A DNA stretch of 64,000 nucleotides. Origin: Patiria pectinifera. Its lineage: Eukaryota; Echinodermata; Asteroidea; Valvatida; Asterinidae. Where the stretch lies: NCBI GenBank assembly GCA_029964075.1, contig CM057133.1, forward strand, positions 18,066,699 through 18,130,698. The letters are read 5' to 3'. Shown in pieces: positions 36,001 to 51,000 of this stretch (positions are counted from its first letter, which is position 1; each line of letters begins with the position of its first letter). Position numbers and translations under genes: made by a program. The notes under the pieces were generated by a model. That model worked only from the letters and a program-made list of their open reading frames with translations. It was not told where the DNA came from and searched no databases.

Positions 36001-39000
36001 GCCCGTCACATTGACCTCAGGGCATCTCTTGCATCAACAGCCCTACATGGCCTACCAAACCGCTGGTAAGATACCTCATTCAAGCATGAGATTTTTCAGA
36101 CTTTGTCTGAAATCAGATTTTTTTAATCTGAGAGAAAGACATTATCAGTGTAGAAAGAAATGCATCTTTGTACCTTTCCTCCAATTTTCAGACTTCTTTT
36201 TAAACGGACAACCTCATCCCTGCTCATTCAACGGCCCCAGTTCACAGAGCTGCTCACTAAACACAGACATTTTCTTAGCACAGAAACTATTTGCTAATTA
36301 AGCAAAAATGAATCAAAGGTTTCTAGCCAAAATATGGAGTCTTTACGGGTTTGCATTTTTGGGTAGTACCGGAACCGGGTAACCGATAAAAAAAAACACC
36401 CAAAAAACAGGTACCCGAAAAGAAATCCAACCCCAAAATTCAAATCTTGGAAGTTGCTGTTCAGATTTGTCATGAAGGATTTGTCATAATAGTACCAGCA
36501 AGGTACAAGTGTGTACAGTGAGCTTTATATAGCTTTACGGTGTAAACTGCAACTTCTGCGAGCATCATAAACACGAAGAATGTTTTGTTTTCCCAGGTAG
36601 CCTGGTTTTCATTTTGAAAATTCCCCACAAATGACATTCAAATCTTTCTTTTTCATTGTCGGAGAAGTTACTGAGTAATTTGTAAAGCTGGTTACGGGTA
36701 CCCGATCCTATAATCTGGAACCGGTTCCTGACATCAACAGTAGCCTGGGTACTCAGGTATCCAGTTCCTATGCACTAGACTAGGGCCTATAGAGTCTATA
36801 TTGCTTTTGACTGGTGGTCAGTTGACTGGTAGTCAGGTGACTGGTAGTCAGGTGACTAGTAGTCAGGAGTTGACTGGTAGTCAGTTGACTGGTAGTCAGG
36901 TGACTGGTAGTCAGGTGACTGGTAGTCAGGTGACTGGTAGTCAGGTGACTGGTAGTCAGGTGACTGGTAGTCAGCAGTTGACTGGTAGTCAGTTGACTGG
37001 TAGTCAATTGACTGGTAGTCAGTTAACTGGTAGTCAGTTGACCGCTTAATAATTTAACTTGTTGGTAACTTGTGATTTGACTTTGGATGATCGTCTCATT
37101 CATCCAACTACAACTGTGTGTTAATCATGTTAATGGTCTTCAGTTGCATTGCCTACGTGCTTTAATAATGTGATCATGTGGTGCTCATACAGGGTGGCCC
37201 CAAAAAAACCGAATTGGCATACTTCCACTGCCTTGAGACTCAAACCGCCCGTACCAATGGATAGAGTATCTTAAATATAATACCAAAATCTCCCGATTCG
37301 GTCCAGTAGTTTTTGCTGCAGAGCCTATTTTGCGAAGCACACATCTTTCATGTGGGTATTATCACATAACAATTAATCCCTCTATCCAATTAAGTCAAAT
37401 TTGCGGGCGAGGTTTAGTAATTCATCGGGACAAAATGACTCCCGACTTTGTTTCACAAAATAGGCTCTTAAACAAAAACTAGTGGACCGAATCGGGCGAT
37501 ATCTTGGTACATGTATCATTTTTCTTTTAACAGAATTCCTCATGCATTGGTATAGGTTGTTTGAGTCTAGGTTTTTTTTTGGGGGGGGGGGTTCACCCTG
37601 TATAGGTCTTTGTTCCAAAGTCTCATTTATTACCCCTGTTCGTCACATCATGAGACCATTTTCTGCAACAACTTGAGATCAGTGCAACATATCCTCACAG
37701 ATACCCGTTTATACTCCTGGGTGGAAAGAGGCAACTGTAGTAAACTGTTTTGCCCAAGTACACAAGCACTAGTGTTCCCCATCAGGGTTCAGTTCACCAT
37801 AACCATCGGACCATTGAGCTCCACATACCTTAACATTGCATCTTGTATTGTCCATCCAGCCCAGCCCCAGGTGCTTACGCTGTACGGCGGTCGCATGACA
37901 ACCGTCAGACAGCGAGAGGTCGGGGCTGTCACTAAAGATGCCATTGAAAAACTGCACAGGTAAACTTTCTCCAGATGTTACATACTACCTGGATTTTTAA
38001 AAATTTGTCACTGATGTGCACCGTACAAGCGTGTATTAGCAGATAACGGGTTTTTTTTTGTGTTTCATAAACTTTTTCTGTTTGCCTGGAATAGTTGCTG
38101 TAGAAAGAAACAGTGCGTGACTGAATGTGAGCATATTTAAATGAAATGTCAAAAGTTGAAGAAAGAAGAAAAAGCTACAAAGTTCGACAGAAGATTGCTT
38201 TAACCTATTCCTCAATATCACAGACTGATCTTTCTATGAACTATGGATCTAAAAAAAAAAGTTGTGACTGAAGCGTAAATCACAAAATATTCTCATTTCG
38301 ACATCATGATACAAAGAGCTGTACCACGATACTGTGAACAAAATCCGACGAAACACTGGGGGTTGTTTTTTTTTTCACTTTAAAAGGTAGAGTATATCAT
38401 TTGCAGCTATCCAAAAAGTAACTGACAAAACTATTGTTAAAAAGCACTAAACTCCCTGTGAAATTATTCCTTCTGGTATGTCATTTTGAAGAAAACATTA
38501 AAAGAAGGTCGTTTCCAAAGATGCATCTAGAGACGCATTTTTCAAAATTTCCATTACTCCCGGTAGTTCATTTTTAATTCGGTAAAGCCTTGAATGGTTG
38601 TGCGCAAGTGTTGACATGACACACACGCGTCCGCAGTTGCTATAATTCATCAGTTCAGTTCGTGACATCGCGTACATCGCATAGCTGCAATCGGTTGATT
38701 GAGAACAAGTCCCAGATGCTGATTTCAGGCGCAATTCAAAACATGATTGACTCGGCAACTTTTGAATTGAAATCAAGATCCTAGAATGTTGTTTTCTCTG
38801 AATTTATACAGCATTCACTGAACTAAAACTTCAACAGGTTACTTGTTAAGCACCCTTCTTTATATTTTGAGCACTTTTGATGCTTCAAAAAATAAATCAC
38901 AAATGACAAGTGATATAATCCACCTTGAATGCTTCAGACAGTTCTTTTAAATTAACCTGAACTGGGTGGTTTTTTTTGCATTGCCAATAAATAAATAAAT

Positions 39001-42000
39001 AAATTTTAAAAAAATGATATAAAGATGAAAATAATTCTCTTACCTGTCTAAGCAATTCATTTGTAGGCTCGTCTTAATTGCTTGGCCACAGCTTGCAATT
39101 ATACATGCACCTACATTATGTCCCTAAGGGCCCGTCTCAATTCGTATCTGGGACGAGTTCTGGACAAGTTCCAGACATTGTATCAAGTATAAGTTGCAGG
39201 ATTCTGAACAACTTCCCCGCAATCTTCCCGAAATGCAGTTATCAGCATTGGTGAGTCAAGCAGTTGCTAATGAAAATTTCCCCAGAACATGTCAGGGACC
39301 AATGCAGAGCTTCTCCCAGGCAAAGTAGGTGATTCTACCCGCAACTTGTCTGGAACTCCCGGATATGAATTGAGATGGGCCCTTACTGCCAGCGGTAGCC
39401 AAGTGGTTCACACACAGCCACACATTCTCTCAATGCAGCTCTCTGCAAACATGCCCCGCAGCGGACACGGAAACCGAGGACCCCAAGGGGTTAAAGGTCA
39501 GCCTGATGATCCACCAACGGCAGGCCCTGACCTGGCTGATCTGGAGGGAGCAGCAACATCCGTGCGGGGGAATTCTGGGTAGGTATCCATGACGACAGAC
39601 AGATCTGACACTGGAGACTGTCAAATATGGTTTTGAAATTGCAGACAGTACATCTTTTGTACACATGTTAAAACAATGGACTCGGGTGATAAAACAAGTG
39701 CAAAAATCACTGGAGGTTGATCGTATTGCTTGGTATACCGTGCACTATTTGAGACAGAGGAAGAAACCACCCTCCCCATGCCCAGTGTCGTTATACCCTA
39801 TGGGCTGCGTGCGCCAACAAAAGAGGGCATGTTTTTACCACTTTTGAGAGCCTTGTGGAGGGGACACTAGGTGTGTGTACTGTACTGGTTTGCTCGCAAA
39901 GTACGCAGGACTTATTTATCCTGCATGTGCACAAAGCTAATCCTGAATGTGCACAAAGCTATAAGCCATAGCTTCTTGGCGCGTGAGTGTCAGGCGTCGT
40001 CGGCGCGCGAATACGTTCAAATTTAACTTGCGATTGTCTCCCAGACTAATTCCCGCCCCAACAACTTTGGATCATTCGAAATACGCAGTGGATGAACCGG
40101 GAACCAGTCTAGGTCAACGCCAACTCTCCTTTTTTGGCCGTTGAAGGGGTACTTGTGGACGGAGCCCATACACACTTAGACTGTTGTTACCTAACACATC
40201 CCCTAGATATTTCACAATTTTTCTGAGATTCAGAGAACACAATGACCCGCATAAAAGAGGGGGGGGGGGTCCCCTAAGTCGCATATCTTGTTTGAAATAA
40301 ATTTCTTGCACCATTTTCATCCACACCAAAAAATATAATGAAGAGTGAGAATGTTGGATACCCTATCAAACTAATTATTAGTTGGTATTAAAAACACCTT
40401 GTAGTTTCAATAGTAGTTATTATATAACTGACATACAGATCCTTGTCGTTTGATTGGTGGAACTCACATCACGTGACATTCGTTATTGCTGTCATTCACG
40501 CCGGGGCTCAAAAAGTCCCATTCGCCCATGGGGAATGGAAAATGTTATTCAACAGTTGGGATCATCCTTGTTTTCATGGCGCAGTATTTGTGTGCAAATG
40601 CATGCTGGTGTGCGCGTTCAGCATTGCACGTAGCACATATTGTTCCAAAGAGCCAGCGCTACAGAGTTGGGTTCAAACATTTTCGTGAAGGCGTGGTTTT
40701 GAAGAGAGAAATACATTTTCCACCAATTTTGTATTGAAATAAATGTTCAAATACATGTATATCAAATGACAATTCACTTCTGCATTCCCATGGGGCCGTT
40801 GCACACTGTCGTTGACATGATGGGTCTGCCGTTTGTGGTATCAGGTCCGATCGAACACGGATAGGCAAGGCATACCATTCACAATTATTACACTCCAGAA
40901 TTGGATTTTCTACCAGGGTGTAGAGCCTCGCAACCCTGGTCCCAACTAGGGCTGAGTTTTGGAGTAGAGCTTTGGACTCTTGTAGAAGCCATGTTAGAGT
41001 CTTGCTGATGTGATAATGGTTCTAGAACTATCGGGCTTTTTAAAAGGTCCAGCACAGAGAATAGTCTGTGTTTCACCTGTTACATTGTATCTACAGAGCC
41101 AAGTCTCCTGTATATTGTCTGATATGTCAAAGCATGCACGTTTATGCGATCTCGAACCTCAGCCAATGACATCATTGGCTGACATCATTTCATTTCCAAA
41201 TCAGGACTAAAATTGTGATTGGTCATTCAAATGCAGTGTTTTGTAATACAACAACAGCTGGGCGCGTGTCGCGTAACATAATACAGAGCGCGTGACACAG
41301 CCTTTGTTGTGTCTCAGGTGTGTTTTTTAACCATGTCTATGACACGACAACGGGTGAATGACCGAAGACCCGATATAGAAAGTGCCCGCTGATTGGTCAA
41401 AATCAAATGAGGTCAAGATGCGGTTGTCTTGCATAATTGATCAGTGAATCTGCTCAAATGTTATAGACCATGGCTTTCGCCTTTCAAGGCATGCAAGGAG
41501 AGTAGACTTTCCTGGAAAATGGCAAAAGATGTTGGGCCAATGTTATGGAGAGCTCTAGCAACCTGTAAGGCAGAACATGTGATTGCTGGGCTGAACTTCC
41601 CTGTAATTCTGCAAATGTGTTCACTTGTCTGTGTTTATCTTTCACAGCGGATGACATGGGCCTGGGCAAAACCCTGACCATGATCTCACTGACTCTGTGG
41701 CAGAAACAGCACGGTGATGCTGCTCCAGAGAAAGTACAAGATCCCCAGACAAAAGGTGAGAAAATGTATCGTGCGGAAGTTGAAATTAGAAAGCTCACGC
41801 TTGAGTTCTTGAGCTTGAAGATCGCAATGTCAGTTGTTGCTTGTGAAAAGATTTATCGTAAGCGTTCTGTTGATACCTTACTTACATTCTAGTAATGGAT
41901 GACGGAGCATCATTGAGTTAGAACCAGAAGCTGAAATCATTCTTCTGCCAAATGGACCTTTCTCAGGGCACGCCATCTTGAAAATCATAGCGAGGCAAAT

Positions 42001-45000
42001 AACGCAAACAAACATGGCAGTGTAAATAGTGTGTGTGGTGAACGAGTGACTCTCACAAATTTACAGCAGATTGACACTCTTATAAATGGATGGCTCAAAT
42101 TCCCCCGAAATATCAATTCGTATTCTAGGTAGGTCATGTCTCATTGCATTTTTGAAGAAGGATTTTAGAATATAAAGCCTAAAGCAGTGGCCGAACTGAA
42201 GTTTCCGTGTAGTAGTTAACACAGCAGCACTGCCGTCAACGTCACATTTTCTGTTTTTATTTTTCCATTTTTGGCGTTTTCTGAGCTGAAATTGCATTTA
42301 TGTGGTGGGAACTACTTATATAAGGCTATTTGTGAATTGTCATTCTCACAGGGCCAGTTGTTTCTCAGATATAAGAGGAACTGGAGCCAAATACAAACAT
42401 GATGAGGGCTCCTCCATGCACACATTTCTCAATGGTCATGCACTGTACCCGACTCGTTTACGTGCAAAACGATACGAGCCTTCGAGACGCTTGTCTGCTC
42501 TACTAATAGACGGGTGTCTCGAAGGCCCGCATCGTTTTGCAAATAAACAAGTCAGGGTACAGTACACAACTGTTGAGTAATTTCTTCATGTAAGAGAAAT
42601 TTATCATGTTCGTATCGGGCTTCAGTTCCTCATATTTCTGGGAAACAACAGGTCCTGTGTGAATGAAAATTCACGGATAAGTAGTTTAACACAGAAGATT
42701 TTACGTCCGCAGACCAAGGGTTCATCACTTCCCGAGCCACCCTGGTCGTGTGCCCCGCCTCCCTCATGCTGCAGTGGCAGAAAGAAGTGGAGCGGCGCTG
42801 TTCACCAGGCCGCCTGTCCACCTATCTGTACCACGGCTCCAACCGCGAGCGTAGCGCCAAAGCCCTGGCCCAGTACGACATGGTCTTCACCACGTACAAT
42901 CTAGTCAGCAAGGAGCTGTCCTATCTATCCGCCAAGGAAAAAGGGGATGAACCGGTGAAGGTAACTGAGCCATCTGTTGAAACTCAGCAGAATAAAAACA
43001 ACATTTCCTTAACCCACTACAGTGCGAGTCCAAAAAACTATACACTTTTACAATTGTCCATTGTTTTATTGTGTAGCAATATAGATAGGATATTTTCAAT
43101 AGTACTTTTAGAGTAACTCTTTCTGCTTCTTTCGGTGACATTTTCACTGGATTAGTTTTCAAGCATGACTGCACAGGAGACAATTAAAGAGGTCGGGTGA
43201 AATCTGACTTGCGCCAACTGGTCCGGGCTGGATAAGAAAGAGACAATTTAAAAGAGCACAACCATTGTCTAATAAAGAGACAAAACAGGATTTCATCAGC
43301 TTTGAAACTTCATGTTTATTTACGGCAATTAAATTTCACAGTGTGATCTTAGTCCTCAACACGGCCACCATCTCGTTCAATGCACAGCTGGGCTCGACGC
43401 ATCATTCCTGAAACAGCACGGCGAATCACCTCCCTGTCTTGTCTAAGAATGACCAGAACCATGACAATGGTCGTATTCTTTTTAATTGTCGCTTTCTTAT
43501 CCAGCCCTTACCAGTTGGAGAAAGTCAGATTTCGCCTGACCCCCTTAATTGTCTCCTGTGCAGTCATGTATGAAAACTAACCCTAACCCTGCTGAATCCA
43601 ACAGGATCCAACTATGTCACATACCCGATGGAGCCTGTTGGATTGAGCTGTTAACCCCTTGTGTACATTCCTCATGCAAAATGTTGGATTCAGCAGGCAA
43701 CTGAACCACATTATAGCGCATTGTTGGACTTTTAGATACAGTGTATCTAAAATTTAAAACTCTCAGCAATGCATTGAGTATTCAAACGCTATGTTGTAAC
43801 ATGCAATGCAAGTAGGGCTGTGCATCGAAACCGGGTACCCGAGTACCGGCCGCTGATGTCAGGAATCGGTTCCAGATTATGGAATCGGGTTCCTGTAACC
43901 AACTTTACAACTTACTTAGTAATACTTCTCAAACAACGAAAAAGAAAGGGTTTGAATGTCATTTGTGGAGATTTTCAAAAACGAAAACCAGGCCACATGA
44001 AAAAACAAACAGATTAATGATTATGACAGTGCTTGTGAAAATGCTATTTTCACCATAAAGCTACGTATTTTGAGTTCGCTGCACACACTTGTATCTTGCT
44101 GTATTGACGCACGGATGTGGTAGTTTTATCATGGGGACCTTTCTGAACAATCTGAACAGCAACTTCTGAGATGTGAATTTTGGGTTTGGGCTTCTTTAAT
44201 GGTTACCCAGGTACTCATGTTTTATTTCCAATCGGGTACCCGGTTCCCGTACTACCCGTAAATGCACACCACTAAAATCCAATCAATCTTTGATCAAGAC
44301 AAAATGGGTTTTGAAATGCAAAATATGATATTTTTCTCCAACCCAAAATAGGATGGTGCGAATCTACCCACTTCACAAGGAGAACACCCCCTTCTCCTCA
44401 AGATCTTCTGGGAGCGTATCATCCTGGACGAAGCCCACAGCATCAAGAACCACAAGAGCCAGACGGCTATGGCTATCTGCCGGCTACGTGCTAGGGCTCG
44501 CTGGGCTGTGACAGGCACACCGATTCAGAACAACCTGGTGGATATGTACTCACTCTTGAGGTCAGTCCAATTTTTTCACAACCTCAGGACAATCAGATTG
44601 TTAAAGAGATGCAGATTTTTTTCCCGCTCCAAAAATGCATGATTCACACACATATGGCACAAAGTACTCACTACTGAATTTTTTTTTTTGAAGCTTGCAC
44701 AAACTTGTATGGTCTTTAAATGAATGCCAGGCATATAGCGGCATTTCGTGGCGTGCGTTTGAGTCCCGTTCAGAGGTCTCCCTATCTCCCTCTTTGAAAG
44801 CGAAACCAAGTGAGGAGCATTTTTGCAAGTAGTCCATAGACTAAGTAGAAGTAAAGTCTGTCACAAGCTAATTTGGCCCATCAGGCCGGCATTTATCTCC
44901 AATTTCCTTGGCATGAAACAACTGAGAATTTCTATTTCCCCTGGATGGGATGCCAAGTCCATCGCAAGTTTAATACTCCCAGCTAATGCCGGTACCCATG

Positions 45001-48000
45001 TATACTCCTGGGTGGAGAGAGGCAAGTAGTGGTGAATGGCTTGCCCAAGGACACAACATATGACCGGCAGCTGGATTTGAACCCCTGACCCTCTGAGGCC
45101 AAACAAAACAATTGGTGTGTTTACGGTAACCCGACCGACCTGGAATTTTTTCGGCCAACTTGCCAACCTCAAACATTTTATTACTATTTTGAAGGTTGAT
45201 AATTGACAAATTTCAAACATTTCATTTTTAAGTACTATTAATTATTTGCCAATATTAAAAACCATCTTCCACACTTGAATCTGACCATGATTTGACACAA
45301 ACATACCTGTGTTAAACGTGCAAACGTGCGTACTGCTTATCGGCCCGATACGCTGGAATTGCGGCCCGATACGCCGACAAAAATGACGATCACATTTTAT
45401 TAGCCCCTGATACGCACAATATAATTATCATACACGCCATTAAAATGTACAATTTGATCGTTACATACGCCATTATTTCATCTTGACATGCAAAATCTTG
45501 ACCAAAATCCTGTTTTTCTGATGCATGTGTGATCAAAATGCACACGATGACGTGTTCTGTCGACCACCAGCAGCACCCAGCTAGCACAGCATGGTACACT
45601 GGTTCCCTTCCCCAGCTAACGGAATCAATGCTATGATGAAGGACCGGAACCAGTGACTACTGCCTCTCTCCGGTTATACATCGTATCATTCCATACAGCA
45701 TGATGATGTAGTGGGCCGAAGTTGGATCGTAAAAATATTACCAAACAAACATCGCTGGAGAAAGAGAATTTCTGCGAATTAATTCACAGAACGTGATCTT
45801 TACTCTCTGTGTATGTGTTTTCCATTAAAATGATGAGATTGCAAAGCTCGAACTTGTGGCAAAACATCGTAGCATGTTTCTGCAGTAGTGCAAGATTTTC
45901 GGCCACGTGGGCCGTGAGCACGGCGCGATGTTCGGCCAGCCAGGCGGAATGTTGGCGATGCCAGCGGCCGTGATGTATGTTAAGCATAAAGTGGAATCAC
46001 CGACCTCAAATATATTTTTTAATTAGGTGAGGCAAGTTTTAATCACTTTTGATAGCCAGTCTTGATAATTTTCGTGGCGCAAATGAAAATAATCCAGGCA
46101 CAAAATAAACATGATTCCTTGCTCTATGATTAGTACGAATGATGCTCCATTAATCAGCACCCCCAAAAAATTGGCGAAATAATTTTCCAACCTACTGACG
46201 CTATTTTGAAAGGCATGTAATCGGAAGCAAAAGTTTTTTTTTTCTCCACCTTAATTTCTTAATTTGAAACTTACATGTAAATATAATTCATACTTTTCTA
46301 GTTAGGAAGCAGTGAAACACAGGTTGTGAAATGTAAAAAAAAATTTAAGTTAACAATTTTGATTTTTTCTTTAATTACAAAAAAATTAGTGACCTACAAG
46401 ATCTCCTCTGAATTTCAAGGACAAATCTTAAGATAAAGACCCCCAGATTTGTTCTAAAATGCACCAGAGAGCTTCTAAAGTTCAAACATTTTCGGGTTGT
46501 TGAATCACAGCAAATCTTCCCCCACATGTTTGAACAAATCCTGGGGAGAACCCTGGCCGACGATACAAATTAATTTGGATTGAAATGTATCGATTGAATA
46601 TCTTCAATGCTTGAATAGTGGTTTTGTACAATTTTTTTTGCGAAAGAACACGCATGGGCGTGCAGAACTGATATGAAAAAAAAAAAATACAAAATAAAAT
46701 TATTTCCTTACCTACCTACCTGGACTTTTTTCAGGCCGTTACCGTAAACACACCATTTTTTTTGTTTGGCCTGATCATGAGTCACGAACCCTAACCAGTG
46801 GGCCACACTCCCCCCACATACCGGTCTATATAGACTGCATGCACCTGATATAAAATTGCAGGCTAAAAGAATCAAGTGACTGTTTCATTGTTAAAAGATT
46901 GCTATGTGCTTAATAAAGTTTGATTCACATTCTGGACTGTTCACGTTACTTGATACAGCTATGCTTTGTCTGTACAGATGATTGATATGATATGATGATG
47001 ATTGTACTATATTTGCCTGCCGGAAGTTAATTGAATATGACTAGTCACAGTGGTAACCTCATTATGTGATCTGACCATTGGTGACTAGCGTGTTTGAGCT
47101 GTGAAAGGAAAGTGGAATGAAGTTTTGGCTGTCTGTGATTGGTCAAACAAAACGAAGACGTTAACAAATGTTTCAACATGTAACCAAAATGAGAACTACC
47201 ACTCAAAAGTTGGATATTTTTCATGCTTTTCAATTTTGTTTCTAAAACTCTGTTCTATTTTCCAGTGTTCAATAATTTGATGATCAGTGAAATATTTGTA
47301 TGGTCATCCAGTCATTAGTTTTGCACAGATTGTTGTATGAGATTTGGTGTTGAATATTTATTTCTCTTGACCTGCTTGTGCAGATTTCTTAGGTGTTCCC
47401 CCTTTGATGAGTACAAAGTCTGGAAGAAGCAGGTAGACAACAACAGCAGTAAGTCATTTCTTCATTTCTCACAATATTTTTATCCCCAATACTCTTTCTA
47501 TTCCTTTGCATCTCATTCCCATATTAGACAAAAAAAATAGCAGGAAAGGGGCTACTCCCAGTGGTCCTCCCCCCAGCGGATTTTTGTTCACAACATTTTT
47601 TGTTCAGCAATTATTTCAATAAACAGTAAGAGAGTTCTGACATCAATCCCAAAAAGGAAAAACCGCTCAAAAACCATTACAATGCGCCGTGAAAATGGGT
47701 ATATAATTTGCAGTATGCATAATAATGGTCAGTTTTGAAAGGTGGCCCCATTTGGAAGGTGGGTACCAGCCCCAGCCTCCCCCCCCCCCACCCCGCTTTT
47801 TGATTTTACGGAGGCTTAGTGTCCTGAGAAAAAAACATGTCTACATTTCGGCGCGGACGTGCGGTTGCCCCACACCCAAAGCTGGATTCGCTACTGGCTA
47901 CTCATGTTAGAAGTGTTTCAGTGCCACACAAATTATTCAAGAATTTGATATTATACTAAGGTTGCCAGTAAGTACATGTAACTGTCATACACGGGTCATT

Positions 48001-51000
48001 CTATAAATTTTTGGATCCACTTGTTTTCCCGTCTGTGTTACATCTGACATCTGTACACTTATCATTCTGATGCACCCCTTAATGCACTCATCCTCCAAGA
48101 GTGATGATAAATATCAAACTAATGTTGCCAAAAAATCAAGTTGTCTATAGATCTAAAAAACAAATGTTGCGGGGTATTAATTGAAGGTTGAACCATATTA
48201 TATATGTCATGTGTCAGTAGTTTTCCACAGGTCAGCATTGAGAGATATCTGAGCAACCAATTGTTTTTTTTATTGTAAAGGGAGTTTATTTCCTTGGACG
48301 TTGACAGAGAACGCGTAGGAAAAAGGCTACCTCACCCCTTGCCTTATTTCCTCAACCTGAATTTCTCAGTAATTTCCAAATCCTTTTTACTGTTTCCTTA
48401 GAATCTGGCAGCAACAGACTCAACGTTCTGGTCAAGAGCCTGCTACTCAGGCGCACCAAGGACCAGAAGAACACAGCGACAGGCAAGCCCCTGGTGGCAC
48501 TGCCTGAGAAGCGTTGCCACAGCCACCAGATAGACCTGTCAGCTGACGAGAGACGAGTGTACGACAAACTCTTTGGAGAATCTAGGTATTGAAGCATTAA
48601 ACTGAAATTGTGATCTGCCATAGCATAATGAGGAATAATCTCCAAGTTAGACTTTTCAAGTTATATACATCATGTTAAAGGTAGCGTCCATCATTTGTAA
48701 TTTGTGCATTATGTTCGTTTGAAGCAACAAAAGTGCTCACGATCTAAATAAGAGGGCTGAACAACTAACCTGATGAGGTTTCAGCTCAGTGACTGATGTA
48801 TATTTCGAGAAAACAATATTCTAGGATCTCAATTTCAAATCAAAAGTTGCTGAGTTATGTTTGGAATTAGGCCTGAATTCAGCGTCCGAGACATGTTCTC
48901 ACTGAGCCGATTGCAGCTACGCAATGTTGCGCACTGAACCGACGAATTATAGCAACCGCGCTCGTGTGTGCGTCGTGTCAACGCTTGCAGGCGCTTTGCC
49001 GAATTGAAAACAAACTACTAACAAAAATTTCCAACGATGCGTCTTTAGACGCATACATAGACGCATCATTGGCAATGGCCTTCTTTCATTGATTTCTTCA
49101 AAATGACAGCAATGACTTCAAAAAGAATTATTTCACAGGGAGTTTAGTGCAATTGCTATCTTTAAACCAAGTATGCTTTTCAACAATAATTACGTCAAAA
49201 GTGAAATCAGAGTCGTAAAATAGAAAGAAAAGGTGATTGAGCGATTGCAGTGCGACAGACCCGATAGCGCTGCGCGTTCGACCGGTAGTGCAGCGCAATC
49301 GCCCAATGACGCAGATTCACTGATCGCGCTCAATTCATGTACATGTAGGTCTTAACTCTTTTATTACTAAGATTGAGTTCCTGCATTCCTGATCGCGGAT
49401 GACCAGTTAAAACCATGATCTAGTCAATGGTAGAGGACACTGGCATAGAGACTAGAGAGGAACTGGCCAATCTAATGACAGACAGAACTGTGTTCCGTGC
49501 TTGTCACCCTGCCCGACTCAAGCTACGCTGAGTCGATGATGATGATGATGATAATGTTGGTTCATGAGCACCTCTGTGATACCTGCAGCTAGATATTGTT
49601 TTTTTTAAGCGCTAGCTGTTAAAAACTGTACGCCAAAAATACTGGTAGCTGTCTGTGATTATGGATTTTTCCAAGTGTCTGAATGGTTTATAAAGGAGCC
49701 TGTGTAGCTGTGTCCTATGGATGTTGTCGTGCTGCATTGTAGTTCATAACACAGGCAGTGGTTCCTAGTGATAAATGAGTTGAAGGCGTTGCACTGCCCA
49801 AGACTGCCCGAAATTCACCAAAAACACGACTTAAACCGCTCAACAGTATAATTGAACAGCCTGAGACTGCAGTAGAAGATTTATGGTACTGTGAAGAGTA
49901 TAATCAGCAGTTACACCAGTAGGTGTTAAGAATAGATTGAGATTTTTTTTAAAGGTGTCACTTTTTGTACAAGATTTTGTTTTGTTCCCTCTTTTTACAC
50001 TTTTTGAATATTATTGACGAGTATTTTGACTTTCACATATTAACCGAATGGCACACTGTTCCATTTTCAAGACAAAAGCTTAAACATTATTCTCCTTCCC
50101 TGCTAGGTCCAAAGTGCAAGACTACATCAACTTCCATGAGGAGAAAGACAAGGCTCAAAGGTCAGGGGTCACTGGCAAGACCCCAGCCCTGTTCACCAGC
50201 GCTGGCAACCTGCCAGCAACCAGGGGTGGGGCCGTGGGCGGGGCCACGGGAGGAGCCATGGGCGGAGCCACGGGCGGGACCATTGGAGGCACTGCCCAAG
50301 GCCAAGAGCAGCGTATGCACGCCAGTCACATCTTGGTCCTTCTGCTGCGGCTGAGGCAATGCTGTGGCCACCTCAGCCTTCTGAAAGAGGTGAGGAAAAT
50401 TGGAGCAGTCACCGTGAAACTTTAGTTTCATGAATACAGCAGGGTCCAGAAAAATCATTGTTTAGTATAAAGGTTGTTCATTATGGGCTCTGCACACAAG
50501 TACCCCTTCAACGGCCAGAAAAGGAGAGTTGGGGGAGACCTAGACTTGTTCCCAGTCCATTCAATGATGTATTTCCAATGATCCAAAGTTATTGGGTGCG
50601 GGGAATAGTCTAGAAGACCATCGCAGTTAAATTTGAACGCATTCACGTGCAGACAACGCCTGATGACGCTCACGGGCGAAGACGCTATGGCTTAGCTTTG
50701 TGCACATTCAGGATAAATAAGTCGTGCGTACTTTGCGCGCGAACCAGTACAGTACGCACACGCAGTGTCCCGTCAAAGGGGCTCTCAAAAGTGGTAAAAA
50801 CACGCCCTCTTTTGTTAATGCACGGAGCCCATAGTGATACCAGGTGCAATTTCAGCTCAGAAAACTTCGCGGATTGAAAAGTGAAAATAGAAAGTCTGGA
50901 TGTTTCTCTGACGGTGGTGCTACTACACGTAAACTAACACAGAAACTTCATGTTAATTGATGTTTCTTGGAATTTGAGCCATCTATTTATAAGATTGTCA

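Noticed and set aside
36780..37049. Open frames on both strands with GSQVT and TTSHL repeats
   Set aside because: Produced by the 15-bp minisatellite in TTF2 intron 7; not protein genes.
43569..43590. CTAACCCTAACCCT run resembling telomeric repeat
   Set aside because: Only two to three units inside a TTF2 intron; too short to mean a telomere or an interstitial telomeric array.
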